A stretch of 64,000 nt of DNA from Eriocheir sinensis (taxonomy: Eukaryota > Arthropoda > Malacostraca > Decapoda > Varunidae), in NCBI RefSeq assembly GCF_024679095.1, contig NW_026110839.1:248001-312000 (forward strand), given 5' to 3'. Both the position numbers and the translations under genes were made by a program. Below, one piece after another: positions 17,222 through 29,402 of the stretch (the first letter of the stretch is position 1; each line of letters begins with the position of its first letter). The notes beneath the pieces are model-generated. The model had not been told where the DNA came from, did no database searches, and worked only from the letters and a program-made list of their open reading frames with translations.

Positions 17222-18790
17222 ATAGGTATTTTGCATCTTTATTTTCATACAAATTTACATTATTTTATTGATATTCTGTGTATTTATATGGTATGATTTT
17301 ACATTATTCTATGTGTATTTTGTATATATATTTTATATAAAATGTATTTGTTTTCATTTCATACAAATCTACTTTATTTTATGTGTTTTTTGTACATGTA
17401 TTTAAATACAAATTTAACTAGTTATATGTGTATTTTGTATATCTATTTTGTATGTATATTTTCATAGAAATTTTCTCTATTTTATGAGTATTCGTATATA
17501 TATTTTGATACAAATTTACATTATTGATGTGTATTTTGCATATCTATTTCAATACAAATTTTCTTAATTGTACGTGCATTTTGTATATTTATTTTAATAC
17601 AAATTTAATTATTTTATATGTATTTTTGTATATATATTTTTATGCAAATATGCGTTATTATATGGATATTTTGCAGCTTTATTTTCATACAAATTTACAT
17701 TATTTTATTGATATTCTCTTTATTTATTTTGATACGATTTAACATTATTGTATGTGTATTTTGTATATATTTTTTTTACATATTTACATTATTTAAGGTT
17801 TATTTTGTATATATATTTTATCCAAATTTACATTATGTTATGTGTATTTGTTTATATATTTTTATACAAATTTACATTATTTTATGTGTATTTTGTATAT
17901 ACATTTTCATAAAAAAAATTACGTTATTTTATTGTGTGTATTCGTATATATTTTGATACAAATTTTATACAAATTCATGTTATTTAATGTGTATTTGTTT
18001 ATATATTTTCATACAAATTTATATTATTTTATGTGTATTTTTTCATATATTTCATTACAAATTTACCTTATTTTATGTTTATTTTGTATATTTATTTCAT
18101 TCAATTTTAAATTATTTTATGTGTATATTTGTATTTGTATTTAGGTTATTTTATGTGTATTTTGTATATATATTTTCATCCAAAATTACATTATTATATT
18201 GGTATTTTCTTAATTTAATTCGATACGAATTTAGATTATTTCATAGGTATTTTGTATACATATTTTTATACTCATTTACATTATCTAATGTGTGTTTTGT
18301 ATATATATTTTTATGCAAATTTATTTTATGTTCATTTTTGTACACATATTTTTATAGAAATTTGCGTTATTTTATGTATATAGTTTTATATAAATTAACG
18401 TTATTTTATGTGCATTTTGTATATTTATATTTATACAAATACACATTCTTTTATTGCTATATTGTTTATTTATATTTATACGAATTTACATTATTTTATG
18501 TGTATTTTGTATACATTTTTTTATACGTATTTACTTAATTTTATGTGTATTTTGTATATGTATTTTTATAGAAATCTATGTTATTTTATGTGTATTCGTA
18601 TATATATTTTGAAACAAATTTACATTATTTTATATGTATTTTGCATATCTATTTCAATACAAATTTACCTTATTGTATGTGCATTTTGTATATTTATTTT
18701 GATACAAATTCAAATATTTTATGTGTATTTTGGTATCAATAATTTTATAAAAAATACGTTATTTTATAGGTATTTTGCATCTTAATTTTC
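16511..18790 (+). repeat. Direct duplicate of 22124-24452 (about 2.3 kb)
   Basis: Offset about 5613 at the left, 5617 in the middle (17662 with 23279) and about 5661 at the right. Both have HOR subtype TTTCAAGTG, the 440-bp deletion unit and the mixed segment with TTAATTCGATACGAATTTAG, then A (ATAGGTATTTTGCATC). Confidence 0.82.
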
Positions 18791-20200
18791 ATACAAATTT
18801 ACATTATTTTATTAATCTTCTGTGTATATATTTTGATACGATTTTACATTATTCTATTTGTGTTTTGTATATATTTTTTTATACATATTTACATTATTTA
18901 ATGTGTATTTTGTATATATATTTCATACAAATTTACTTTATTATATGTGTATTTGTTTATATTTTCTTTCAAATTTACATTATTTTATGTGTATTTTGTA
19001 TATGTATTTCAATAGAAAGTAACCTAATTTTATGTGTATTTTGTATATTTCTTTTCATACAAATTTAAATTATTTATGTGTATTTTTGTATATAGTTTTA
19101 TACAAATTTAGGTTATTTTATGTACGCATTTACATTATTTAATGTGTGTTTTGTATATATATTTTTATGCAAAGTTAATTTATTTTACGTTCATTTTTGG
19201 ACATATGTTTTTATAGAAATTAGCGTTATTTTATATGTATTTGTATATGTTTTCTCATACAAATTTACATTATTTTATTGCTATTTTGTTTATTTAGTTT
19301 GATACGAATTACATGATTATATGTGTATTTTGTACATATTTTTTATACGTATTTACATTACTTAATGTGTATTTTGTTTATTTATTTTTAAACAAATTTA
19401 CGTTATTATATGTATTTTTATAAATATTTTGATACAAATTTACATTATTTTATGTATTTTGTATATACATTTCAATTCAAATTTAGCTTATTTTATCTGT
19501 ATTTTGTATATCTATTTTCATACGAATTTAATTACTTCTCTGTATTTTTTTATATAGTTTTATACAAATTTATGTTATTTTATGTGTATTTAGTATATTT
19601 ATATTTATCCAAATACACATTCTTTTATTGGTATTTTGTTTATTTATTTTAAATCGAATTACATGATATATGTGTATTTTGTACACATTTTTTTATACGT
19701 ATTTACATTATTTAATGTGTATTTTGTTTATATATTTTCATACAAATTTACGTTATTATATGTGTATTTGTATAAATATTTTGATACCAATTTACTTTAT
19801 TTCATGTATTTTGTATATATATTTCAATTCAAATTTAGCTTATTTTCTGTGTGTTTTGTATATATTTTCATACAAATTTAATTACTTCTGTGTATTTTTG
19901 TATATAGTTTTATATAAATTTACGTTATTTTATGTGTATTTTGTATATTTATATTTATACAAATACACATTCTTTTATTGGTATTTTTTTTATTTATTTT
20001 GATACGAATTTACATTATTTTATGTGTATTTTGTATACATTTTTTATACGTATTTACTTCATTTTATGTGTATTTTGTATATATATATTTATAGAAATCT
20101 ACGTTATTTTAGGTGTATTCGTATACATATTTTGAAACAAATTTACATTGCTTTATATGTATTTTGCATATCTATTTCAATACAAATTTACCTTATTGTA

Positions 20201-21735
20201 CATATAAAACAATGTAAATTTGTTTCAAAATATATGTACGAATACACATAAAATAACGTAGATTTCTATAAAAATATATATACAAAATACACATAAAATT
20301 AAGTAAATACGTATAAAAAAATGTAAACAAAATACACATAAAATAATGTAAATTCGAAACAAAATGAATAAACAAAATACCAATAAAAGAATGTGTATTT
20401 GTATAAATATAAATGTACAAAATACACATACAAAATAAACATAAAATAAGGTAAATTTGTAATGAAATATATGTACAAAATACACATAAAATAATGTAAA
20501 TTTATATGAAAATATATATACAAATACACATAAAATACCATGAATTTGTATAAAATTATATACTCAAAATAAATATTAAATAATGTAAATGCGTATAAAA
20601 ATATATATACAAAGTACATATAAAATAGTTTAAATTCGTATCAATATAAATCAACAAAATACCAATAAAATAATATATATTTGAATGAAAATAGATTTAC
20701 AAAATACACATAACCTAACTAAAATTTGTATCGAAATATATACAAAAATGCATAAAAATAATTTGAGTTTGAATGAAAATAGATATTCAAAATACACATA
20801 AAACTAGGTAAATTTCTTTGAAATATATATACAAAATACCCATAAAATATTGTAAATTTGTGTCAAAATATATAAACAAATACACATAAAATAACGTAAA
20901 TTTGTATGAAAAATATATACAAAATACACATAGAACAATGTCAAATCGTATCAAAATGAATGAGCAGAATATCAATAAATTAACGTAAATTTGTATGAAA
21001 ATAAAGATGCAAAATACCCATAAAATAAAGCATATTTTTATAAAAATACAAATAAAAAAATACACATAGAATAATTAAATTTGTATTAAAATTAATATAC
21101 AAAATGCATATACAATAAATTTAAATTTGATTATATTAAATGAAATAAATATACAAAATAAACTTAAAATAAGGTAAATTTGTAATAAAATATATGTATG
21201 AATACACATAAAATAATATAAATTTGTATGAAAATATATATACAAATACACATAAAATAACATGAATTTGTATAAAATTTGTTTCAAATATATACGAATA
21301 CACACAATAAAATAACGTAAACTTTTATGAAAATGTATATATAAAATACACATAAAATAATTTAAATACGTAGAAAAATATATAAAATACATAAAAATAA
21401 TGTAAATTCGTAAAAAAAATACACAAAATTCCAATAAAAGAATGTATATTTGTAGGAAAATATATATACAAAAAACAAATCAAATAACTAGAATTTGTAT
21501 AAAAATATATACAAAAATACACAAAAATAATTTAAATTTGTTTGAAAATAGATATGCAAAATACACATAAAGTTAGGCAAATTTGTATTGAAATACATAT
21601 ACAAAACTGACATAAAATAATGTAAATTTGTATTAAAATATATAAACAAATACATATAAAATCACGTAAATTTGGATAAAATATACATACAAAATATACA
21701 TTAAATATTTTAAATATGTATAAAAATATATTATA
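20201..21735 (-). repeat. Orientation block 15 (minus)
   Basis: It includes the CCATGAATTTG duplicon (20410-20640), an A monomer near 21005, a private AATTTAAATTTGATTATATT stretch at 21118, and an ACTAGAATTTG type variant at 21487. It ends in a near-palindromic A/T hairpin at 21720-21751. Confidence 0.82.
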
Positions 21736-21751
21736 TTATATATATTTTTAT
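21720..21751. other. A/T hairpin at an orientation switch (copy 1)
   Basis: 12-bp perfect arms, ATAAAAATATAT and ATATATTTTTAT, with an 8-base spacer, sit exactly where minus monomers meet plus monomers. The same element lies at 27902-27933 (inverted), 35362-35395 and 43132-43154 (inverted, shorter). Confidence 0.8.
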
Positions 21752-22123
21752 TGATATTTGCGTTATTTATGTGTATTTTGTATATGTTTTCTCATAGAAA
21801 TTTACATTATTTTATTGGTATTTTGTCTATTTATTTTGATACGAATTACATGATTATTTGTGTATTTTTTACATTTTTTTATACGTATTTACATTATTTA
21901 ATGTGTATTTTGTTTATATATTTTTATACAAATTTACGTTATTATATGTGTATTTGTATAAGTATTTTGATACAAATTTACATTATTTTATGTATTTTGT
22001 TTATATATTTCAATTCAAATTTAGCTTATTTTATGAGTATTTTGTATATCTATTTATTTTAACACAAAATCAAATATTTTATGTTTTTTCGTATATATAT
22101 TTTTATAAAAAATGCATTATTTT

Positions 22124-22837
22124 ATGGGTATTTTGCATCTTAATTTTCATACAAATTTACATTATTTTATTAATATTTTCTGTATTTATTTTGATACGAT
22201 TTTACATTATTTTATTTGTGTTTTGTATATATTTTTTTTATACATATTTACATTATTTAATGTGTTTTTTGTATATATATTTGATACAAATTTACGTTAT
22301 TTTAAGTCTATATGTTTATATATTTTCATTCAAATTTACATTATTTTATGTGTATTTTGTATATGTATTTCAATACAAATTTACCTAATTTTATATGTTT
22401 TTTGTATATTTATTTTCATACAAGTTTAAATTATTTTTGTGTATTTTTGTATATAGTTTTATACAAATTTAGGTTATTTTATGTGTATTTTGTATATCTA
22501 TTTTCATACAAATACACATTCTTTTCATGATATTTTGTTTATTTATTTTGACACGAATTAACATTATTTAATGTGTATTTTGTATATATATTTTTATACG
22601 TATTTACATTATTTCAAGTGTATTTTGTATATATATTTCTATAGAAATCTACGTTATTTTATGTGTATTCGTATATATATTTTGAAACAAATTTACATTG
22701 TTTTATGTGTATTTTGCATATTTTTTAATACAAATTTACCTTATTGTATGTGCATTTTGTATATTAATTTTAATACAAATTTGATTAATCTATGTGTATT
22801 TTTGTATATGTATTTTTATAAAAATATGCTTTATTTT
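22124..22837 (+). repeat. Type specimen of the 16-monomer higher-order repeat (714 bp)
   Basis: Monomer starts (the ATG-like position) read at A 22124, B 22169, C 22214, D 22260, E 22304, F 22348, G 22393, H 22437, I 22481, J 22527, K 22571, L 22616, M 22661, N 22705, O 22748, P 22792, next A 22838. Diagnostic marks: A has GCATCTT; B has GATACGATTTTAC; C has ATACATATTTAC; E has the short GTATATG or TATTTG form; F has TTTCAATAC; H has TATAGTTTTATAC; I has CAAATACACATTC; J has GACACGAA or GACGCGAA; K has ATACGTATTTAC; L has CTATAGAAATCTAC; M has TATTCGTATA; N has TTGCATATTTTTT; O has TGTGCATTTTG; P has ATAAAAATATGC. This copy carries the TTTCAAGTG variant at the K/L boundary. Confidence 0.9.
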
Positions 22838-23278
22838 ATGGTTATTTTGCATCTTTATTTTCATACAAATTTACATTATCTTATTGATATTCTGTGTATT
22901 TATTTTGATATGATTTTACATTATTCTATGTGTATTTTGTATATATATTTTATATAAAATGTATTTGTTTTCATTTCATACAAATCTACATTATTTTATG
23001 TGTTTTTTGTACATGTATTTAAATACAAATTTAACTAGTTATATGTGTATTTTGTATATCTATTTTGTATGTATATTTTCATAGAAATTTACTCTATTTT
23101 ATGAGTATTCGTATATATATTTTGATACAAATTTACATTATTAATGTGTATTTTGCATATCTATTTCAATACAAATTTACTTTATTGTACGTGCATTTTG
23201 TATATTTATTTTAATACAAATTTAATTATTTTATATGTATTTTTGTATATATATTTTTATGCAAATATGCGTTATTAT
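22838..23278 (+). repeat. 441-bp deletion form of the type II repeat
   Basis: A monomers at 22838 and 23279 are only 441 bp apart. The unit keeps A, B, a fused C-E (TATATAAAATGTATTTG), F, then jumps within G (TATCTATTTTGTATGTAT) to the L, M, N, O, P end of type II. Compared with 55704-56360 about 216 bp are missing. Copies lie at 17222-17661 and 36482-36922, and on the minus strand near 54440-54670 and 62615-62850. Confidence 0.75.
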
Positions 23279-24712
23279 ATGGATATTTTGCATCTTTATT
23301 TTCATACAAATTTACATTATTTTATTGATATTCTCTTTATTTATTTTGATACGATTTAATATTATTCTATGTGTTTTTTGTATATATTTTTTTATATATA
23401 TATTTACATTATTTAATGTTAATTTTGTATATATTTTTTATCCAAATTTACATTATTTTATGTGTATTTGTTTATATATTTTATACATATTTACACTATT
23501 TTTTGTGTTTTTTGTATATATATTTTTCTACGTATTTAAATTATTTTATGTGTATTTTGTATATACATTTTCATAAAAAAATTTGGTTATTTTACTGTGT
23601 GTATAAGTATATATTTTGATACAAATTTTATACAAATTCCTGTTATTTAATGTGTATTTGTATATATATTTTCATACAAATTGATATTATTTTATGTGTA
23701 TTTTTTCATATATTTCATTACAAATTTACCTTATTTTATGTTTATTTTGTATATTTATTTCATTCAATTTTAAATTATTTTATGTGTATATTTGTATTTG
23801 TATTTAGGTTATTTTATGTGTATTTTGTATATATATTTTCATCCAAAAATACATTATTTTATTGGTATTTCTTAATTTAATTCGATACGAATTTAGATTA
23901 TTTCATAGGTATTTTGTATACATATTTTTATACTCATTTACATTATCTAATGTGTGTTTTGTATATATAGTTTTATGCAAATTTATCTAATGTTCATTTT
24001 TGTACACATATTTTTATAGAAATTTGCGTTATTTTATGTATATATTTTATATAAATTTACGTTATTTTATGTGCATTTTGTATATTTATATTTATACAAA
24101 TACACATTCTTTTATTGGTATATTGTTTATTTACATTTATACGAATTTATATTATTTTATGTGTATTTTGTATACATTTTTTTATACGTATTTACTTAAT
24201 TTTATGTGTATTTTGTATATGTATTTTTATAGAAATCTACGTTATTTTATGTGTATTCGTATATATATTTTGAAACAAATTTACATTATTTTATATGTAT
24301 TTTCCATATCTATTTCAATACAAATTTACCTTATTGTATGTGCATTTTGTATATTTATTTTAATACAAGTTCAAATATTTTATGTGTATTTTGGTATCAA
24401 TAATTTTATAAAAAATGCGTTATTTTATAGGTATTTTGCATCTTAATTTTCATTTTATATGTACTTTGTATATATATTTTTATACGCTCTTACATTATTT
24501 AATATTTATTTTGAATATAATTTTTTATACAAATTCATGGTATTTTATGTGTATTTGTATATATATTTTCATATAAATTTACATTATTGTATGTGTATTT
24601 TGTACATATATTTTATTACAAATCTATCTTATTTTATGTTTATTTTGTATGTGTATTTTGTATATTTATATTTATCCAAATACACATTCTTTTATTGGTA
24701 TTTTGTTTATTT

Positions 24713-26452
24713 AATGAGTATTTTTTATATATATTTTATACAAATTTATGTTAATTTAAGTGTATTTGTTTATATATTTTCATTCAAATTTACATTATTT
24801 TATGTGTATTTTGTATATGTATTTCTTTACAAATTTACCTAATTTTATGTGTATTTTGTATATTTATTTTCATTCAAATTTAACTTATTTTTGTGTATTT
24901 TTATATACAGTTTTATACAAATTTACGTTATTTTATGTGTATTTTGTATATGTATTTTCATACAAATACACACTCTTTTATAGATATTTTAATTATTTAT
25001 TTTGACACGAATTTACATTATTTAATGTGTATTTAGTATATATATTTTTATACGTATTTACAACATTTCATGTATATTTTGTATATATATTTCTATAGAA
25101 ATCTACATTATTTTATGTGTATTCGTATATATATATTGAAACAAATCTACATTATTTTATGTGTATTTTGTATATATATTTCATTATAAATTTGCCTTAT
25201 TTTAAGTTTATTTTTATATCTATTTTCATTCAAACTCAAATCATTTTATGTGTATATAATTATTTGTATTTACGTTATTTTATGTGTATTTTCTATATAT
25301 ATTTTCATTCAAAATTACATTATTTTATCGGTATTTTGTTCATTTATTTCGATACGAATTTAGATTATTTCATGTGTATTTTCTATACATATACATATAG
25401 AGTAGATTTCTATGAAAATATATATTCAAAATACATATAAAATTATGTAAATAAGTATAAAAATATATATATCAAATACACCTAAAAAAAATGAAAATTC
25501 GTATCAAAATAAATAAATAAAATTCCGATAAAAGAACGTATATTTGTAGGAAAATAAATATACAAAATATACATAAAATTACGAAAATTTGAATAAAAAT
25601 ATATTCAAAAATACACAAAATTAATTTCAATTTGTATGAAAATAGATATACAAAATACACATATAATTAGTTAAATTTGTATTTAAATACATGTACAAAA
25701 TTCACATAAAATAATGTAAATTTGTATGAAATGAAAACAAATTCACATAAAATAACGTACATTGGTATAAAATAGATATACAAAATATACATAGAATAAT
25801 GTAAAATCGTATCAAAATAAATACACAGAATATCAATAAAATAATGTAATTTTGTATGAAAATAAAGATGCAAAATACCCATAAAATAAAGCATATTTTT
25901 ATAAAAATACATATACAAAAATACACATAGAATAGCTAAATTTGTATTAAAATTAATATACAAAATGCACGTACAATAAGGTAAATTTGTATTGAAAAAA
26001 TATGCAAAATGCACATAAAACAATGTATATTTGTTTCAAAATCTATATACGAATACACATAAAATAACGTATATTTCTATAGAAATATATATACAAAATA
26101 CACATGAAATGACGTAAATACGTATAAAAATATATATACGCAATACACATTAAATAATGTAAATTCGCATCAAAATAAATAAACAAAATATCAATAAAAG
26201 AATGTGTATTTGTATGAAAATAGATATACAAAATACAAATAAAATATTGTAAATTTGAATAAAACTCTGTACAAAAATACACAAAAAATAATTTAAATTT
26301 GTATAAAATATATATACAAAATACACATGAAATTAGGTAAATTTCCATTGAAATACATATACAAAATACACATAAAATAATGTAAATTTGAATAAAAATA
26401 TATAAACAAATACACTTAAAATAACGAAAATTTGTATGAAATATATATAGAA
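24713..26452 (+). repeat. Direct duplicate of 49282-51020 (about 1.74 kb)
   Basis: Offset about 24570 across the length (25667 with 50239; 25867 with 50439). Left edge at TAATGAGTATTTTTTATAT; right edge after AAATATATATAGAAA. It includes the plus-to-minus switch at 25398. It is also inverted at 57770-59500. Confidence 0.85.
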
Positions 26453-27917
26453 AATACACATTAAATAATGTAAATATGTATAAAAAAATATATACACAAC
26501 ACAAATAGAATAATGTAAAATAGTATCAAAATAAATACACAGAATATTAATAAAATAATGTAAATTTGTATGAAAATAAAGATGCAAAATACCCATAAAA
26601 CAACGCATTTTTTATGAAAATATATATACCAAAATGCACATAAAATATTTAAATTTGTATTACAATAAATATACAAAATGCACATACAATAAACATAAAA
26701 TAACGTAAATTTATATAAAACTATATACATTAAATAACGCAAATTTCTATAAAAATATATGTATAAAAATGAACATAAAATAAATTTGCATAAAAATATA
26801 TATACAAAAAACACTTTAGATAATGTAAATGAGTATAAAAATATGTATACAAAATACCTATGAAATAATCTAAATTCGTATCGAATTAAATTAAGAAAAT
26901 ACCAATATAATAATGTAATTTTGGATGAAAATATATATACAAAATACACATAAAATAACCTAAATACAAATACAAATATACACATAAAATAATTTAAAAT
27001 TGAATGAAACAAATATACAAAATAAGCATAAAATAAGGTAAATAATGTAAATACGTATAAAAATATATATACAAAATACACATTAAATAATGTTAATTCG
27101 TGTCAAAGTAAGTAAACAAAATATCATGAAAAGAATGTGTATTTGTATGAAAATAGATATACAAAATACACATAAAATAACCTAAATTTGTATAAAACTA
27201 TATACAAAAATACACAAAAATAATTTAAACTTGTATGAAAATAAATATACAAAAAACATATAAAAATAGGTAAATTTGTATTGAAATACATATACAAAAT
27301 ACACATAAAATAATGTAAATTTGAATGAAAATATATAAACATATAGACAAAATAACGTAAATTTGTATCAAATATATATACAAAAAAAACATTAAATAAT
27401 GTAAATATGTATAAAAAAAATATATACAAAACACAAATAAAATAATGTAAAATCGTATCAAAATATATACAGAAAATATTAATAAAATAATGTAAATTTG
27501 TATAAAAATTAAGATGCAAAATACCCATAAAATAACGCATTTTTTATAAAAATATATATACGAAAAAACATAAAATATTTGATTATGTATTAAAATAAAT
27601 AGATATACAAAATACACATAAAATAAGCTAAATTTGAATTGAAATATATATACAAAATACATAAAATAATGTAAATTTGTATCAAAATACTTATACAAAT
27701 ACACATATAATAACGTAAATTTGTATAAAAATATATAAACAAAATACACATTAAATAATGTAAATACGTATAAAAAAAATGTAAAAAATACACAAATAAT
27801 CATGTAATTCGTATCAAAATAAATAGACAAAATACCAATAAAATAATGTAAATTTCTATGAGAAAACATATACAAAATACACATAAATAACGCAAATATC
27901 AATAAAAATATATATAA
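25398..27917 (-). repeat. Orientation block 17 (minus)
   Basis: Type II monomers (CTATGAAAATATATATTC) to about 25660, then type I with A anchors at 25867 and 26581. A piece of the mixed segment lies at 26690-27041. From 27042 it is the inverted copy of 21736-22614. It ends at the A/T hairpin near 27918. Confidence 0.82.
25867..26580 (-). repeat. Full 714-bp HOR period on the minus strand
   Basis: The A-monomer anchor GATGCAAAATACCC (reverse of the GCATC box) is at 25867 and again at 26581, exactly 714 bp apart. The reversed order of P, O, N, M and so on is seen between them. The same anchor recurs at 50439 in the direct duplicate 49282-51020. Confidence 0.85.
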
Positions 27918-27933
27918 TATAATATATTTTTAT
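27902..27933. other. A/T hairpin at an orientation switch (copy 2, inverted)
   Basis: The reverse complement of the 21720 element, flanked by the same sequences in mirror order (CGCAAATATCAAT on the left, ACATATTTAAAATATTT on the right). Confidence 0.8.
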
Positions 27934-29402
27934 ACATATTTAAAATATTTAATGTATATTTTGTATATATATTTTATCCAAATTTACGTTATTTTATATG
28001 TATTTGTTTATATATTTTAATACAAATTTACATTTTTTTATGTCAGTTTTGTATATGTATTTCAATACAAATTTGCCTAACTTTATGTGTATTTTGCATA
28101 TCTATTTTCAAACAAATTTAAATTATTTTTGTGTATTTTTGTATATATTTTTATACAAATTCTAGTTATTTGATTTGTTTTTTGTATATATATTTTCCTA
28201 CAAATATACATTCTTTTATTGGAATTTTGTGTATTTAATTTTTTACGAATTTACATTATTTTATGTGTATTTTGTATATATATTTTTCTACGTATTTAAA
28301 TTATTTTATGTGTATTTTATATATACATTTTCATAAAAATTTACGTTATTTTATTGTGTGTATTCGTATATATTTTGAAACAAATTTTATACAAATTCAT
28401 GTGTATTTGTATATATATTTTCATACAAATTTATATTATTTTATGTGTATTCTTACATATATTTTATTACAAATTTACCTTATTTTATGTTTATTTTGTA
28501 TATTTATTTCATTTAATATAATCAAATTTAAATTTATTGTATATGCATTTTGTATATTAATTTTAATACAAATTTAATTATTCTATGTGTATTTTTCTAT
28601 ATGTATTTTTATAAAAATATGCTTTATTTTATGGGTATTTTGCATCTTTATTTTCATACAAATTTACGTTATTTTATTGATATTCTGCTCATTCATTTTG
28701 ATACGATTTGACATTGTTCTATGTGTATTTTGTATATATTTTTCATACAAATTTACGTTATTTTATGTGTATTTGTTTATATATTTTGATACAAATTTAC
28801 AATATTTTATGGGTATTTTGTATATATATTTCAAAAGAAATTTACCTAGTTTTATGTGTATTTTGAATATCTATTTTCATACAAACTCAAATTATTTTTA
28901 TGTATTTTTGTATATATTTCAATACAAATTTTAGCTAGGTTATATGTATTTTGTAAATCTATTTTCATTCAAATATATATTATTTTATTGTTATTTTGTT
29001 CATTTATATTGTTACGTTATTTAATATTTATTTTGAATATATAATTTTATACAAATTCATGGTATTTTATGTGTATTTGTATATATATTTTCATATAAAT
29101 TTACATTATTTTATGTGTATTTTGTTCATATATTTCATTACAAATTTACCTTATCTTATGTTTATTTTGTATGTGTATTTTGTACATTTATATTTATACA
29201 AATACATGTTTTTTTATTAGTATTTTGTTTATTTATTTTGTTTCGAATTTACATTATTTTATGTGTATTTTGTTTACTTTTTTTATACGTATTTACTTAA
29301 TTTTATGTGTATTTTGTATATATATTTTTATAGAAATCTACGTTATTTGATTTGTATTCGTACATATATTTTGAAACAAATTTACATTGCTTTATATGTA
29401 CA
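27918..29402 (+). repeat. Orientation block 18 (plus)
   Basis: The reverse complement of 20201-21735, including the private AATATAATCAAATTTAAATT stretch at 28514. A monomer at about 28630. The duplicon CATGGTATTTTATG is at 29060. It ends at the TTTATATGTACAATGAGG switch, which mirrors the one near 20201. Confidence 0.83.

Larger units (their letters stand above)
16510..20200 (+). repeat. Orientation block 14 (plus)
   Basis: HOR from 16511, the 440-bp type II deletion form from 17222, an A monomer at 17662, then a mixed segment (17740-18390) with TTTCATTCAATTTTAAATT and TTAATTCGATACGAATTTAG, and A at 18766. From 19281 it is the left copy of the 4.08-kb duplication. It ends in CCTTATTGTACATATAAAAC near 20201. 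Confidence 0.82.
19650..22614 (+). repeat. Left arm of a ~2.9-kb inverted repeat
   Basis: It pairs with 27042-29940. Coordinate sums are about 49653 near the hairpin and about 49600 at the outer end. Both arms include two internal switches. The arm lies wholly inside duplication A, so A copy 2 and 42036-43750 also match it. Confidence 0.83.
19281..23355 (+). repeat. Segmental duplication A, copy 1 (about 4.08 kb)
   Basis: A direct match to 32922-36999. The offset stays between 13637 and 13645 along the whole length. Both copies include the plus-minus-plus switches at 20201 and 21736 and the 441-bp deletion unit. Start shared at CTATTTTGTTTATTTAG, end shared at TATTTTGATACGAT. Confidence 0.88.
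22124..24452 (+). repeat. Direct duplicate of 16511-18790 (about 2.3 kb)
   Basis: See the partner for the offsets. This copy has extra bases in 23390-23530 (TTTTTTTATATATATATTT and an added monomer with TTTTTTGTGTTTTTTG), which explain most of the growing offset. Confidence 0.8.
21736..25397 (+). repeat. Orientation block 16 (plus)
   Basis: Type I HOR at 22124-22837, deletion-form type II at 22838-23278, then the mixed segment 23360-24000 and A at 24427. A CATGGTATTTTATG duplicon lies at 24459-24700. From 24713 it is the copy shared with 49282. It ends in CTATACATATACATATAG near 25398. Confidence 0.82.

Noticed and set aside
26461..27902. Open frames of 206 and 225 codons that look like multi-pass membrane proteins
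   Set aside because: They are the 15-codon satellite monomer read through. Their residues repeat with a 15-residue period, they overlap in several frames, and they have no recognisable domain.
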